This document shows positions 24,834 to 32,158 of a stretch of 64,000 bases of DNA, one piece after another. The DNA comes from Bradyrhizobium sp. B097 (GTDB lineage Bacteria; Pseudomonadota; Alphaproteobacteria; Rhizobiales; Xanthobacteraceae), in assembly GCF_038957035.1 (NCBI RefSeq), contig NZ_CP152412.1, forward strand, positions 3,406,501 through 3,470,500. Direction: 5' to 3'. The position numbers were made by a program, and so were the translations under genes. Below the pieces are notes generated by a model. The model was not told the origin of the DNA and did no database searches. It saw only the letters and a list, made by a program, of their open reading frames with translations. Within the stretch, counting starts at the first letter, position 1. Each line of letters opens with the position of its first letter.

Positions 24834-25490
24834 ATGCCCGCATCATCATCGCAAAAGCCCTATCGTGTCGGCCGTTCCCGTACTGGCCTTGGCCTTTTCG
24901 CCACCAAGCCGATCAAGAAAGGCACCAAGATCATCCGTTATTTCGGGCCGTTGCTCGACTCGAAGAAGAAGGATGAGGACGCGATCGAGAACAAATATCT
25001 GTTCGAGCTCACCAACCGATGGACCATCGACGGCTCGATCCGCGAGAACGTCGCCCGCTACATCAACCATGCCTGCAGGCCGAACGCGGAATCCGACGTC
25101 AAGCCGCGCAAGCGCAAGGTGTTCATCCGCGCCATCAAGGACATCGAGCCGGGCGACGAGATCAACTACGATTACGGAACCGACTATTTCAAAGCCTATC
25201 TGAAGCCGATCGGCTGCAAGTGCGATGCCTGCGAGAAGAAGCGCAAGAAGAAGCGCGCGGAGGCGAGGGCGGAGCGGCTGCGGCTGAAGGAAAAGGCCGA
25301 GCGGAAAGCCAAGCGCGAGGCCGAGAAGCTCGCCGAGCAACCGGCCAAGGCCAGGGCAAAGAAGACGAACGGCGCCAAGGCAAACGGCAAGCTGAACGGC
25401 ACGCAACTGAACGGTCATTCTCTCGTCAAGGCTGCCGGCAGGAAGGCTGCCGCCCCGAAGCGAGGCGCCGCGCGGGTGCTCCAAGCCTGA
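24834..25490 (+). CDS. SET-domain protein-lysine methyltransferase with basic tail
   Basis: This 218-residue protein contains a complete SET domain in residues 8-125: the opening VGRSRTGLGLFATKPIKKGT, the AdoMet site ARYINHACRPNAESD and the catalytic end GDEINYDYGTDYF. A post-SET-like GCKCDACEKK cysteine cluster follows. After residue 130 the chain is almost all lysine, arginine, alanine and glutamate and probably helical. SET proteins of this kind resemble eukaryotic histone methyltransferases and occur sporadically in bacteria, where targets are largely unknown. The ATG at 24834 was chosen from homology, since no strong ribosome-binding site is visible. Confidence 0.88.
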   Translation: MPASSSQKPYRVGRSRTGLGLFATKPIKKGTKIIRYFGPLLDSKKKDEDAIENKYLFELTNRWTIDGSIRENVARYINHACRPNAESDVKPRKRKVFIRAIKDIEPGDEINYDYGTDYFKAYLKPIGCKCDACEKKRKKKRAEARAERLRLKEKAERKAKREAEKLAEQPAKARAKKTNGAKANGKLNGTQLNGHSLVKAAGRKAAAPKRGAARVLQA

Positions 25491-25939
25491 CGCCGCGCTC
25501 CGGAATCGGGGCGTGTACTCATAACGTCTTGCGCGGCGAGATCGACTACGTCGCCTCGCGCCGAGGCACTGACCCGCGCGGCATCCGGTCCGGCGATTGG
25601 CTGCTATACGTCCCAACGATGGACGGCCAAATTGGGCCCATCGACTTCCGATCGGGCGCAAAGCCAGCAATGCTGTGACCAGGACCCCTACCCATAAAGG
25701 CGCAGACGTCAGTTTCGGACAGCCAAGCGAAATCTTACGATCAGCCAGAGCATTACCGCTCGGGACCCTGACCCGACATCACTCTTTTGCTCCCTTTGGT
25801 GCCACGGCGGCGTCGCGTAGGCTATCGCGAGCTGCCGTGAAGCGAGAGCTGCCGAGGTGCTCGCTTGGGGATTGGGCAGTGATCATCTTGCAAGCAGTAG
25901 CACTCTGAAAAGTGGAGCAATCATCGCAGGGAGGACCTC
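25491..25939. other. Intergenic region without a convincing gene
   Basis: These 449 bases follow the SET gene. Open frames on the plus strand are short, start without ribosome-binding sites and have no recognisable motif. Base composition becomes more AT-rich from about 25680 to 25900, which may reflect decayed or imported DNA. An AGGGAGGA ribosome-binding site at the right end belongs to the cupin gene. Confidence 0.5.
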
Positions 25940-26404
25940 ATGAAAAAGCTTCTGACTTTGGCAGCCTTGATCGCACTGGCGGGTTCGGCGCTGGCGCAAG
26001 ATGCCGGGACCATCGTCAAACCAGATGCTCTGACGTGGAAGGACAACCCGAACGTTCCGAAGGGTGGCCAGGTCGCGCTCCTGGCAGGTGATCCAACGAA
26101 AGCTGGCAGCGTGGTGGTTCAGCGCATCAAGCTTCCTCCCAACTATAAAGTTCCGCCGCACACTCATCCCTATGCCGAGACCGTCACGGTGATCAGCGGT
26201 AGCGTCGGCTGGGGCATGGGCGAAAAGTTTGACCCTACCAAAGGCGAGATGGTCAAGGCGGGTGCCTTGGAGATGATGCCGGCGAGACACGCTCATTATG
26301 TTTGGACGGAAAACGAGGGGGCGATCCTCCAGATTCAATTCACCGGCCCAGGAGGCATCGACTACATCGATCCGGCCGATGATCCCCGCAAGAAGACGCA
26401 TTGA
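25940..26404 (+). CDS. Secreted cupin-domain protein
   Basis: This 154-residue protein has a signal peptide (MKKLLTLAALIALAGSALAQ). The mature part is a single cupin barrel: YKVPPHTHPYAETVTVISGS carries the first metal motif (HxH and the following glutamate), and the second motif includes MMPARHAHYVWTENEGAILQ. It is likely a periplasmic metal-dependent binding protein or enzyme of unknown substrate. It stands alone with a strong ribosome-binding site. Confidence 0.85.
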   Translation: MKKLLTLAALIALAGSALAQDAGTIVKPDALTWKDNPNVPKGGQVALLAGDPTKAGSVVVQRIKLPPNYKVPPHTHPYAETVTVISGSVGWGMGEKFDPTKGEMVKAGALEMMPARHAHYVWTENEGAILQIQFTGPGGIDYIDPADDPRKKTH

Positions 26405-26519
26405 AGCATTGAGGTCCGCTCCGCCATCAGGGGCACAGCGGACCTCATACGCGTCCTGACTACGGCACGGGTTATGATGGGTACACGCCCGAAGCACGAG
26501 GTTCCTGACCTCTGCACCC

Positions 26520-26825
26520 CTATGAGTGCACACCCCAGCCGCCGGGCTTGCGCGCCGATGCGGGCAGCGGGGCATCGCCGAAATCGAGCGTCGAGCGTTG
26601 AAGGATAGTGCCGCGCTCGTCGATGACAAGGCGGAAACGGCGGTGTTCCGAGAAGAAGGTCAACCGATGTCGACCGGCATCGTTGTCGACCCCGCGTTCC
26701 GACAGCGTCGTGATTTTGCCGGATCGCATTTGGTCCTGTAGCAGCCGCACAGTGATGCCGAGGCCGTCGGCGACGATATCGGCATCGACCTCGAACGTGC
26801 TGTCAGTGAATGCGATCGTCGTCAT
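26520..26825 (-). CDS. DUF6522-like protein, coupled to the Rrf2 regulator
   Basis: The 101-residue protein begins MTTIAFTDSTFEVDADIVAD and goes on with VRLLQDQMRSGKITTLSERG, RHRLTFFSEHRRFRLVIDER and RSTLDFGDAP. I recall this pattern as DUF6522, a small protein that sits next to Rrf2 regulators and denitrification or nitric-oxide genes in alphaproteobacteria; the accession name is from memory. Its ATG overlaps the TGA of the Rrf2 gene (ATGA), so translation is coupled. A longer upstream frame only repeats Rrf2 DNA out of frame. Confidence 0.72.
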   Translation of the reverse strand: MTTIAFTDSTFEVDADIVADGLGITVRLLQDQMRSGKITTLSERGVDNDAGRHRLTFFSEHRRFRLVIDERGTILQRSTLDFGDAPLPASARKPGGWGVHS

Positions 26826-27256
26826 GATGCCCTTGCAGGATGACGCGCCGGACGCGCGAGATAGGCGCATTCGGCGAGCGTGGTTCCATCGAGCTCGCGC
26901 ATGAAGGCCTCGCGGGCCGCCGCGAGCCTCGCCTTCAGGCGGCAGCGCGGCAGCAGCACGCATTCTCCGCCATCATCCCTGAAACATTCGACCAGTACGC
27001 TGCCGCCCTCGAGCGCGCGCACCACCTCGCCGAGCGTGATCGCCTGCGGGGCGCGCGCCAGCGAAAACCCGCCGCCGGCGCCGCGCTGGGTCGCGATGAA
27101 GCCGGCCTCGGCGAGGTCGCGCACCACCTTGGCGAGATGATTGCGGGAAATGCCGAACTCGGCCGCGATCTCGCTGGTGGCAAATGAGCGGTCCGGCTCG
27201 CCGGCCAGCCGCATCAGCGCGCGCAGCGCAAAATCCGTGAATGATGTCAGGCGCAT
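26822..27256 (-). CDS. nsrR: Rrf2-family regulator, NsrR-like (nitric-oxide sensor)
   Basis: This 144-residue winged-helix regulator begins MRLTSFTDFALRALMRLAGE, exactly the Rrf2/NsrR opening. The recognition helix is SEIAAEFGISRNHLAKVVRD. Three cysteines, C91, C99 and C105 in VECFRDDGGECVLLPRC, are placed as in NsrR, where they hold an iron-sulfur cluster that reacts with nitric oxide. It diverges from a truncated hemoglobin gene across an 83-base region holding a 29-base palindrome. Derepression by nitric oxide of the hemoglobin and of its own operon is the likely logic. IscR is less likely because no isc genes are nearby. Confidence 0.85.
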   Translation of the reverse strand: MRLTSFTDFALRALMRLAGEPDRSFATSEIAAEFGISRNHLAKVVRDLAEAGFIATQRGAGGGFSLARAPQAITLGEVVRALEGGSVLVECFRDDGGECVLLPRCRLKARLAAAREAFMRELDGTTLAECAYLARPARHPARAS

Positions 27257-27300
27257 GGAAGCCCTTCGAAATCAGCACTTGGCGGATCCGCTATAGCAAT

Positions 27301-27329
27301 CTAAATGGGCATTTAAAATACCTATTTAG
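27301..27329. promoter_or_regulatory. NsrR-like operator, 29-bp palindrome
   Basis: The sequence runs from CTAAATGGGCATTT to AAATACCTATTTAG around a central A. The arms match in 12 of 14 positions. It lies 11 bases before the hemoglobin start codon and about 45 bases from the nsrR start. The long AT-rich dyad resembles known NsrR sites, which have paired 11-base arms. No other palindrome is seen in this gap. Confidence 0.82.
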
Positions 27330-27339
27330 GATGTGAGGC

Positions 27340-27810
27340 ATGACAGCAGCAGAGCGCCGCGAGCAGATCACCGCCGAGATTGTCGCGCGGACCAGGATCA
27401 CCGAGGGAATGATCGAGCAGCTGGTGCACGGCTTCTACGCCAAGGTCCGCAAGGACCCGATGATCGGGCCGGTGTTCGAGGCCAGGATCACCCATTGGGA
27501 GCCGCATCTGGCCCAGATGTGCGCGTTCTGGTCGTCGGTCGCACTGATGACCGGGCGCTATCACGGCACGCCGATGGTCAAGCACATGAAGCTGCCGGTC
27601 GATGCCGCGCATTTCGACCGCTGGCTCGAACTGTTCGAGGCGACGGCGCATGAACTGTGCCCGCCGGTCGCAGCGCTTCATTTCATCGAGCGCGCGCGGC
27701 GCATCGCCTCGAGCCTCGAGATGGGCGTCGCCAGCGGGCAGGGCGTGATGCTCGGGGTTGGCGAACGTTACAGGCGAAGCGAAGCAGGCGACACTGCAAT
27801 GACTTTGTAG
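27340..27810 (+). CDS. Truncated hemoglobin, group III
   Basis: This 156-residue globin has the group III features: LVHGFYAKVRKDPMIGPVFE near residues 28-47, THWEPHLAQMCAFWSSVALM (E-helix tryptophan region) and GTPMVKHMKLPVDAAHFDRW, where H82 is the likely proximal haem ligand. Such proteins bind oxygen or nitric oxide and are linked to nitrosative stress. It starts behind the NsrR-like operator. The stop TAG lies inside a palindromic repeat, so its last residues (RRSEAGDTAMTL) come from repeat-adjacent DNA. Confidence 0.92.
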   Translation: MTAAERREQITAEIVARTRITEGMIEQLVHGFYAKVRKDPMIGPVFEARITHWEPHLAQMCAFWSSVALMTGRYHGTPMVKHMKLPVDAAHFDRWLELFEATAHELCPPVAALHFIERARRIASSLEMGVASGQGVMLGVGERYRRSEAGDTAMTL

Positions 27811-27890
27811 GGTGGGTAGAGCGCAGCGAAACCCACCATCTCTGCCGCGGAACGAAGCCGATGGGTTTCGCTTCGCTCGACCCATCCTAC
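27807..27890. repeat. Dispersed palindromic repeat, family E (copy 1)
   Basis: It has arms GTAGGGTGGGTAGAGCG and CGCTCGACCCATCCTAC, with inner GCGAAACCCAC and GATGGGTTTCGC. A cleaner copy is at 51424-51508. The TAG at its left edge is the stop codon of the hemoglobin gene. Confidence 0.9.
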
Positions 27891-27902
27891 GCAGCTACGC
27901 AG

Positions 27903-28012
27903 CTGTCATCGCCCGCGAAAGCGGGCGATCCAGTATTCCAGAGGCGTCAACGATTGATCCGATGGGCCGCAGCTTACTGGATCCCCCGCATACGCGGGGG
28001 TATGACAGCGTT
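27903..28012. repeat. Palindromic repeat of the CCCGCGAAAGCGGG type
   Basis: It starts CATCGCCCGCGAAAGCGGGC, has an inner pair ATCCAGTATTCC / TTACTGGATCC, and ends CCCCCGCATACGCGGGGGTATGACAG. It is separate from the repeat just before it and lies behind the convergent membrane-protein gene. This element type is common in Bradyrhizobium from memory, and only one copy is in the window. Confidence 0.75.
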
Positions 28013-28025
28013 GTGTTGGCTGCCG

Positions 28026-28424
28026 TTACGCCGCCACCACGCCCTGGCTCTTCCGCAAGCCCATGTATTGCAGCTCGGCGAACACGCCGGTGGCGATCGC
28101 CTGGGCGAGGATCACGATGATGCCGAGCAGGTTCGGCGACACCGCGCCCGAGAGCAGCAGCGCGATGCTGGCAAGCGTCCAGGCCGCATTGCCGGCGACC
28201 ACCAGGATCACAGGTCCCTTCGGCAGCGAGGTTCGCGCGCCGAGCCAGCCGACCAGCGCGGTGTAGGCGATCAGGAACAGCCCGGTCTCGCGCAGCAGGG
28301 CGTCCGGCAGGCCGAGCAGCGAGGCCAGCGCGCCGGTGTCGAGCACCATCGCGATGGCGGATACGCCGCTGAACACGGCATCGGCAAGCAGGGCGCGGCG
28401 CAGCAGCTGGGACGAATGGAACAT
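28026..28424 (-). CDS. Four-helix membrane protein of unknown function
   Basis: This 132-residue protein has four hydrophobic helices: ALLADAVFSGVSAIAMVLDT, TGLFLIAYTALVGWLGA, VILVVAGNAAWTLASIALLL and LGIIVILAQAIATGVFAELQ. The pattern is that of small rhizobial integral membrane proteins without named function. It follows a second small membrane gene on the same strand with a 30-base gap, so the two form a likely operon that diverges from the MmyB-type regulator at 28759. Confidence 0.72.
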   Translation of the reverse strand: MFHSSQLLRRALLADAVFSGVSAIAMVLDTGALASLLGLPDALLRETGLFLIAYTALVGWLGARTSLPKGPVILVVAGNAAWTLASIALLLSGAVSPNLLGIIVILAQAIATGVFAELQYMGLRKSQGVVAA

Positions 28425-28454
28425 GGCAGTGTCTCCTCGGGTTGGGATGGGTTT

Positions 28455-28658
28455 TCAGCGCATCAGGGACTGCAGCTGGCGCCACAGGCCCTTGCCGACC
28501 CTCATCTCGACCGCATAGACCTGCGCGAACACGAACATGCTGGTCGCGTGCACGATCGGCTGGGGTATGTTGAGCGAGCGCGCGACCAGCCAGGTGGCCA
28601 GATGGACCAGCCACGGGGCCAGGACGGCGAGGGCGCGGATTAGGGACAGCATCAGCAT
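28455..28658 (-). CDS. Small membrane protein
   Basis: This 67-residue protein has an N-terminal hydrophobic helix (LMLSLIRALAVLAPWLVHLA) and a second weaker one (IVHATSMFVFAQVYAVEMRV), ending in a basic tail. The start at 28658 has GGAG six bases before it; an ATG two codons earlier touches that same ribosome-binding site and is less likely. It precedes the four-helix membrane protein gene and diverges from an XRE-type regulator across about 100 bases, which may control it. Confidence 0.6.
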   Translation of the reverse strand: MLMLSLIRALAVLAPWLVHLATWLVARSLNIPQPIVHATSMFVFAQVYAVEMRVGKGLWRQLQSLMR

Positions 28659-28758
28659 GGTCATCTCCTGTGCCGTGGAAGATGAGCCGGCCCGCGCGCC
28701 AATTCGATTACCTCAGGCGTAATGGAACGGGCGAATTTCGCATGATAGGTTTTGCACC

Positions 28759-29583
28759 ATGAACGCACATGCATCCATGGCGCGGGCCGAGCCCGCAAAA
28801 CCCGTCCTGATCGGCGAGCACCTGCGCGAGTGGCGGCAGCGCCGCCATCTCAGCCAGCTCGACCTTGCCGTCGATGCCGAGGTCTCGGCGCGGCATTTAA
28901 GCTTCGTCGAGACCGGCCGCTCGGCGCCGTCGCGCGACATGGTCCTCAAACTGGCGGAGCGCCTCGATGTGCCCCTACGCGAACGCAACGTGCTGTTGGT
29001 CGCCGCGGGGTTCGCACCCGCATTCCCGCAACGCTCGCTGGAGGATCCCGCGTTGAAATCGGCGCGCGAGGCGATCAACCTGGTGCTGAAGGCGCATGAG
29101 CCCAATCCGGCGCTGGCCTATGACCGGCACTGGAATCTGGTCACCGCCAACCGCATGGTGGCGCCGCTGCTCGAGGGCGTGCCGCAGCGGCTGCTCGGGC
29201 AGCCCTTCAACATCCTGCGGTTGGCGTTCCACCCGGAGGGCCTGGCGCCGCGCACCGTGAACCTGGCGGAATGGGCAGCGCATCTGTTGGAGCGGCTGCA
29301 TCGGCAGTGCGAGGCAACGGCTGATCCGGAGCTGCTCAAGCTCTATCAGGACCTGAAATCCTATCCGATCCCGGCGCGGGCCGCCCCGATCACCCCCGAC
29401 AACAACGTCGCGCTCCCGTTCAAGCTCCGCCTCAATGGCGAGATCCTGAGCTTCATCTCGACCACCATGGTGTTCGGCACCCCGGTCGACATCACGCTGC
29501 AGGAACTGGCGCTGGAGACCTTCTTCCCGGCCGATGAGCTGACCGCCGAGCGGATGCGGCAGATGGCCAGCGCTCTGGGCTGA
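28759..29583 (+). CDS. XRE/MmyB-type transcriptional regulator (copy 1)
   Basis: This 274-residue protein has an N-terminal Cro/XRE helix-turn-helix in residues 19-75: LREWRQRRHLSQLDLAVDAE, VSARHLSFVETGRSAPSRDM. A larger ligand-binding domain of the MmyB type follows, with NPALAYDRHWNLVTANRMVA, then FNILRLAFHPEGLAPRTVN and VDITLQELALETFFPADE. The same family in actinobacteria and rhizobia often controls an adjacent short-chain dehydrogenase. Here the divergent small membrane genes and a second copy of itself are the only neighbours. Confidence 0.88.
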   Translation: MNAHASMARAEPAKPVLIGEHLREWRQRRHLSQLDLAVDAEVSARHLSFVETGRSAPSRDMVLKLAERLDVPLRERNVLLVAAGFAPAFPQRSLEDPALKSAREAINLVLKAHEPNPALAYDRHWNLVTANRMVAPLLEGVPQRLLGQPFNILRLAFHPEGLAPRTVNLAEWAAHLLERLHRQCEATADPELLKLYQDLKSYPIPARAAPITPDNNVALPFKLRLNGEILSFISTTMVFGTPVDITLQELALETFFPADELTAERMRQMASALG

Positions 29584-29637
29584 ACGAACCGATACGCGAA
29601 CTTTGCAGCCGGAGCCGCCTGGCGGCATAATCCGCTC

Positions 29638-30465
29638 ATGAACACCCATTCGACCCCGGCCCGCGGCGCACGACCTCATCCCGTGGGCGACCTCCTGCGT
29701 GATTGGCGCGGGCGACGCGCCATGAGCCAGGCCGACCTCGCCTTCGAGGCCGGCATCTCGATCAAGCATCTGAGCTTCGTCGAAACTGGCAAGGCCGTCG
29801 CGAGCAGGGACATCCTGCTGCAGCTTGCCGCAGCGCTCGGTCTCTCGCTGCGCGATCGCAATGCGCTGCTGGAGGCCGGTGGCTTTGCTCGGCAATATGG
29901 CGAGCATGATCTGGCGGCGCCGGAGCTCGCCGACGCCAGGCGCGCGATCGACCTGCTGCTGCGCCGGCACGAGCCGTTTCCGGCCATCGTGACCGACCGG
30001 CAGTGGAACGTGATCGTGGCCAATCGCGCGGCAGCGCGGCTGATCACGATGCTGCTTGGTCCGGTGCGCATGCAGCGGCCGCTCAATCACATGGCGATGT
30101 TTTTGTCGCCGGACGAGCTGCGTCCCTACGTCGAGAACTGGTCGAATCTCGCTGCGGCGCTGCTGGCGCGGGCGCGTCACGAGGCAATGGCGGCACCGCT
30201 CGACCTCGCGTTGCAGTCGACCTGGCGCAAACTCCTGAAACTCCCCGATATCCCCGTGCCGCACCTCAACGAAACCGCGGCGCCGGGGCCACTGTGCGAG
30301 GTGCGGTTACGCAAGGGCGAAGTGATGCTTGGGCTGGTCGGCACGGTGCTGACGCTCGGCACGCCTCAGGACGTGACGTTGCAAGAGATGCGCGTCGAGA
30401 TGTTCATGCCGGCCGACGAAGCCTCCGAGGCTGTGCTGACGGCGCTTGCGGCTCAGGACGCTTGA
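29638..30465 (+). CDS. XRE/MmyB-type transcriptional regulator (copy 2)
   Basis: This 275-residue protein is a diverged tandem paralogue of the gene before it. It has the same layout: helix-turn-helix in LLRDWRGRRAMSQADLAFEA and GISIKHLSFVETGKAVASRD, MmyB-type core in FPAIVTDRQWNVIVANRAAA, and the C-terminal LGTPQDVTLQEMRVEMFMPA. It follows by 54 bases on the same strand. Its last 13 bases overlap the convergent thioesterase gene. Confidence 0.88.
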   Translation: MNTHSTPARGARPHPVGDLLRDWRGRRAMSQADLAFEAGISIKHLSFVETGKAVASRDILLQLAAALGLSLRDRNALLEAGGFARQYGEHDLAAPELADARRAIDLLLRRHEPFPAIVTDRQWNVIVANRAAARLITMLLGPVRMQRPLNHMAMFLSPDELRPYVENWSNLAAALLARARHEAMAAPLDLALQSTWRKLLKLPDIPVPHLNETAAPGPLCEVRLRKGEVMLGLVGTVLTLGTPQDVTLQEMRVEMFMPADEASEAVLTALAAQDA

Positions 30466-31250
30466 GCCGATCCGGCGCGGCGTTCGAAGCTCATCGCCTG
30501 CATCACCTCGGCGAACGGGCCGCCGCGATCGCTGAGGGTCGCGGTCGTGAGCCCGGCTCCGCCGGTCCCGACGCGGGTGCGCGAGCGGATCAGGATCCAC
30601 TCGCCCTCGGGCGGGCGGAAGTAGTAGAGGCTGATCTCGGGATTGACGAACGTCCATTCGCGCATGTCAACGATCTGCGCGACGCCGCTGGAAAAGTCCG
30701 CGGCCTGCACCGACTGCAAGAGCGGCGTGTTGAGCTCACCGGCGACGAGCGGTACGTCGAGGCGCATCCAGGCGGCGGCAGGGCCGGGCTTCTCAAGCGC
30801 GCCCTCGATCAAGCGCACCGAGACGTTCTGGAAATAGCGGCTCCAATTCTGCGCAAAGGCCGGCGGCGGCGTCCCGGCCTCGGGGGCGGTGTCCGGGCTT
30901 GCCGGATGCGAAAACGGATCGCGCGGCGATTCTTCGCCTGGCGCCGTCACCAGCGCCGTACAGCGGCCGATCTCGATGTCGCCGTCCAGGAGACTGACCT
31001 GGATCGTCTTGGCCTTGCGGCCGTCGCGCAGCACGGCTGTTTCGACCGCGAAGGCGCGCAAGCCGGCCGGCCGCCAGAGATCGAAGGTCAGGCGGCGGAT
31101 CGCGAAACCTGTGCGGAGCGCCAGCCGTTCGACTTCGCGCGCCATCAGCGCGGCGGTGGCGCTGCCTTGCAGCATGTCCGGCGACCATGGCCCTCCGGCG
31201 TGCTCGGTGGCACGAAACAGATTGCCTTCTGGCAGAAAAATGGCGGTCAT
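30453..31250 (-). CDS. Acyl-CoA thioesterase family protein (TesB-like double hotdog)
   Basis: This 265-residue protein starts MTAIFLPEGNLFRATEHAGG. GPWSPDMLQGSATAALMARE and the strand-rich RRLTFDLWRPAGLRAFAVET form the first hotdog. The second is WMRLDVPLVAGELNTPLLQS to VNPEISLYYFRPPEGEWILI and GGAGLTTATLSDRGGPFAEV. This order is the thioesterase-like (TesB/4HBT_3) arrangement. The ATG at 31250 was chosen by family start, with an in-frame extension upstream not supported. Its substrate acyl group is unknown. Confidence 0.78.
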   Translation of the reverse strand: MTAIFLPEGNLFRATEHAGGPWSPDMLQGSATAALMAREVERLALRTGFAIRRLTFDLWRPAGLRAFAVETAVLRDGRKAKTIQVSLLDGDIEIGRCTALVTAPGEESPRDPFSHPASPDTAPEAGTPPPAFAQNWSRYFQNVSVRLIEGALEKPGPAAAWMRLDVPLVAGELNTPLLQSVQAADFSSGVAQIVDMREWTFVNPEISLYYFRPPEGEWILIRSRTRVGTGGAGLTTATLSDRGGPFAEVMQAMSFERRAGSAQAS

Positions 31251-31407
31251 CGGCGGGTCTCTGCGGGCTGTTGTGACAGGCCGCTGTCTAGAAGGCGGGC
31301 GTTCTTCCCACAATAACCGCCGAGGTTATGTGATGCGAGACATGCGGCCGACGCCCTTGTGCTGCAGAGCGGGGGGCTTACCTTGGGGCCACAATCCGGA
31401 GGACGCC

Positions 31408-32073
31408 ATGAGCACCCTGAAGCCGCTTCGCCTCGATATCGTCTCCGACGTCGTTTGCCCCTGGTGCTACATCGGCAAGCGTCGCATCGAGGATGCGCTC
31501 AAGCTGGTGCCCGATGTGCCGGTCGAGGTGCACTGGCGGCCGTTCTTCCTCAATAATTGGGTGCCGCGCGAGGGCATCAGCCGTGAGGAATATCTCACGG
31601 CCAAGTTCGGCTCGGTCGACGCCTACAAGGGCATCGCCGGCCGCGTGGTCGCCGCCGCCAATGAGGAGGGGCTGACCTACCATCCCGAGCTCGTCAAGCG
31701 GCAGCCCAACACGATCGACTGCCATCGCCTGATCCACTGGGCCGAGGCCAAGGGCAAGGCGGCCGAGATGAAGCAGCGGCTGATGGAGCTGTATTTCCGC
31801 GACGGCGGCGATCTCACCGACACCAATGTGCTGGTGCAGGCGGCAGCCGACGTCGGGCTCGACGCCGACGACGTGCGCAAGCGTCTTGCCACCGACGAGG
31901 ATGTGGCGCTGGTGTCCGCGCAAGCGCAGGAAGCCTCCGAGAAGGGCATCTCCGGCGTGCCGACCTTCGTGTTCGCGCAGAAATACGCGGTGTCCGGCGC
32001 CCAGCCGGCCGAGCAGCTCGCCCGCGCTATCCGCGAGGTCTCGGCCGAGATCAACGCGCAGGCGGCCGAGTAG
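31408..32073 (+). CDS. DsbA-family oxidoreductase, FrnE-like
   Basis: This 221-residue cytosolic protein begins with a thioredoxin strand and the active site VSDVVCPWCYIGKRRIEDAL (CPWC). The inserted helical domain follows (GRVVAAANEEGLTYHPELVK, DCHRLIHWAEAKGKAAEMKQ). The C-terminal cis-proline region is GISGVPTFVFAQKYAVSGAQ. This is the FrnE/2-hydroxychromene-isomerase-like DsbA branch, which lacks a signal peptide and acts in redox or isomerase reactions. A strong terminator follows. Confidence 0.92.
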   Translation: MSTLKPLRLDIVSDVVCPWCYIGKRRIEDALKLVPDVPVEVHWRPFFLNNWVPREGISREEYLTAKFGSVDAYKGIAGRVVAAANEEGLTYHPELVKRQPNTIDCHRLIHWAEAKGKAAEMKQRLMELYFRDGGDLTDTNVLVQAAADVGLDADDVRKRLATDEDVALVSAQAQEASEKGISGVPTFVFAQKYAVSGAQPAEQLARAIREVSAEINAQAAE

Positions 32074-32091
32074 TCCGCAGTCGTTCACGGA

Positions 32092-32119
32092 AGCCCGGCT
32101 CATGCCGGGCTTTTTCGTT
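32092..32119 (+). terminator. Rho-independent terminator after the FrnE-like gene
   Basis: AGCCCGGC at 32092-32099 pairs with GCCGGGCT at 32104-32111 around the loop TCAT. TTTTCGTTT follows. Confidence 0.93.
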
Positions 32120-32158
32120 TGCCCACACGATCCATCGGAAACAACCAGGGAGACCATC

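Noticed and set aside
27301..27329. FixK/FNR-type box (TTGAT-N4-ATCAA) for the hemoglobin gene
   Set aside because: The palindrome lacks the TTGAT core. Its length and AT-rich middle fit an NsrR/Rrf2-type site better.
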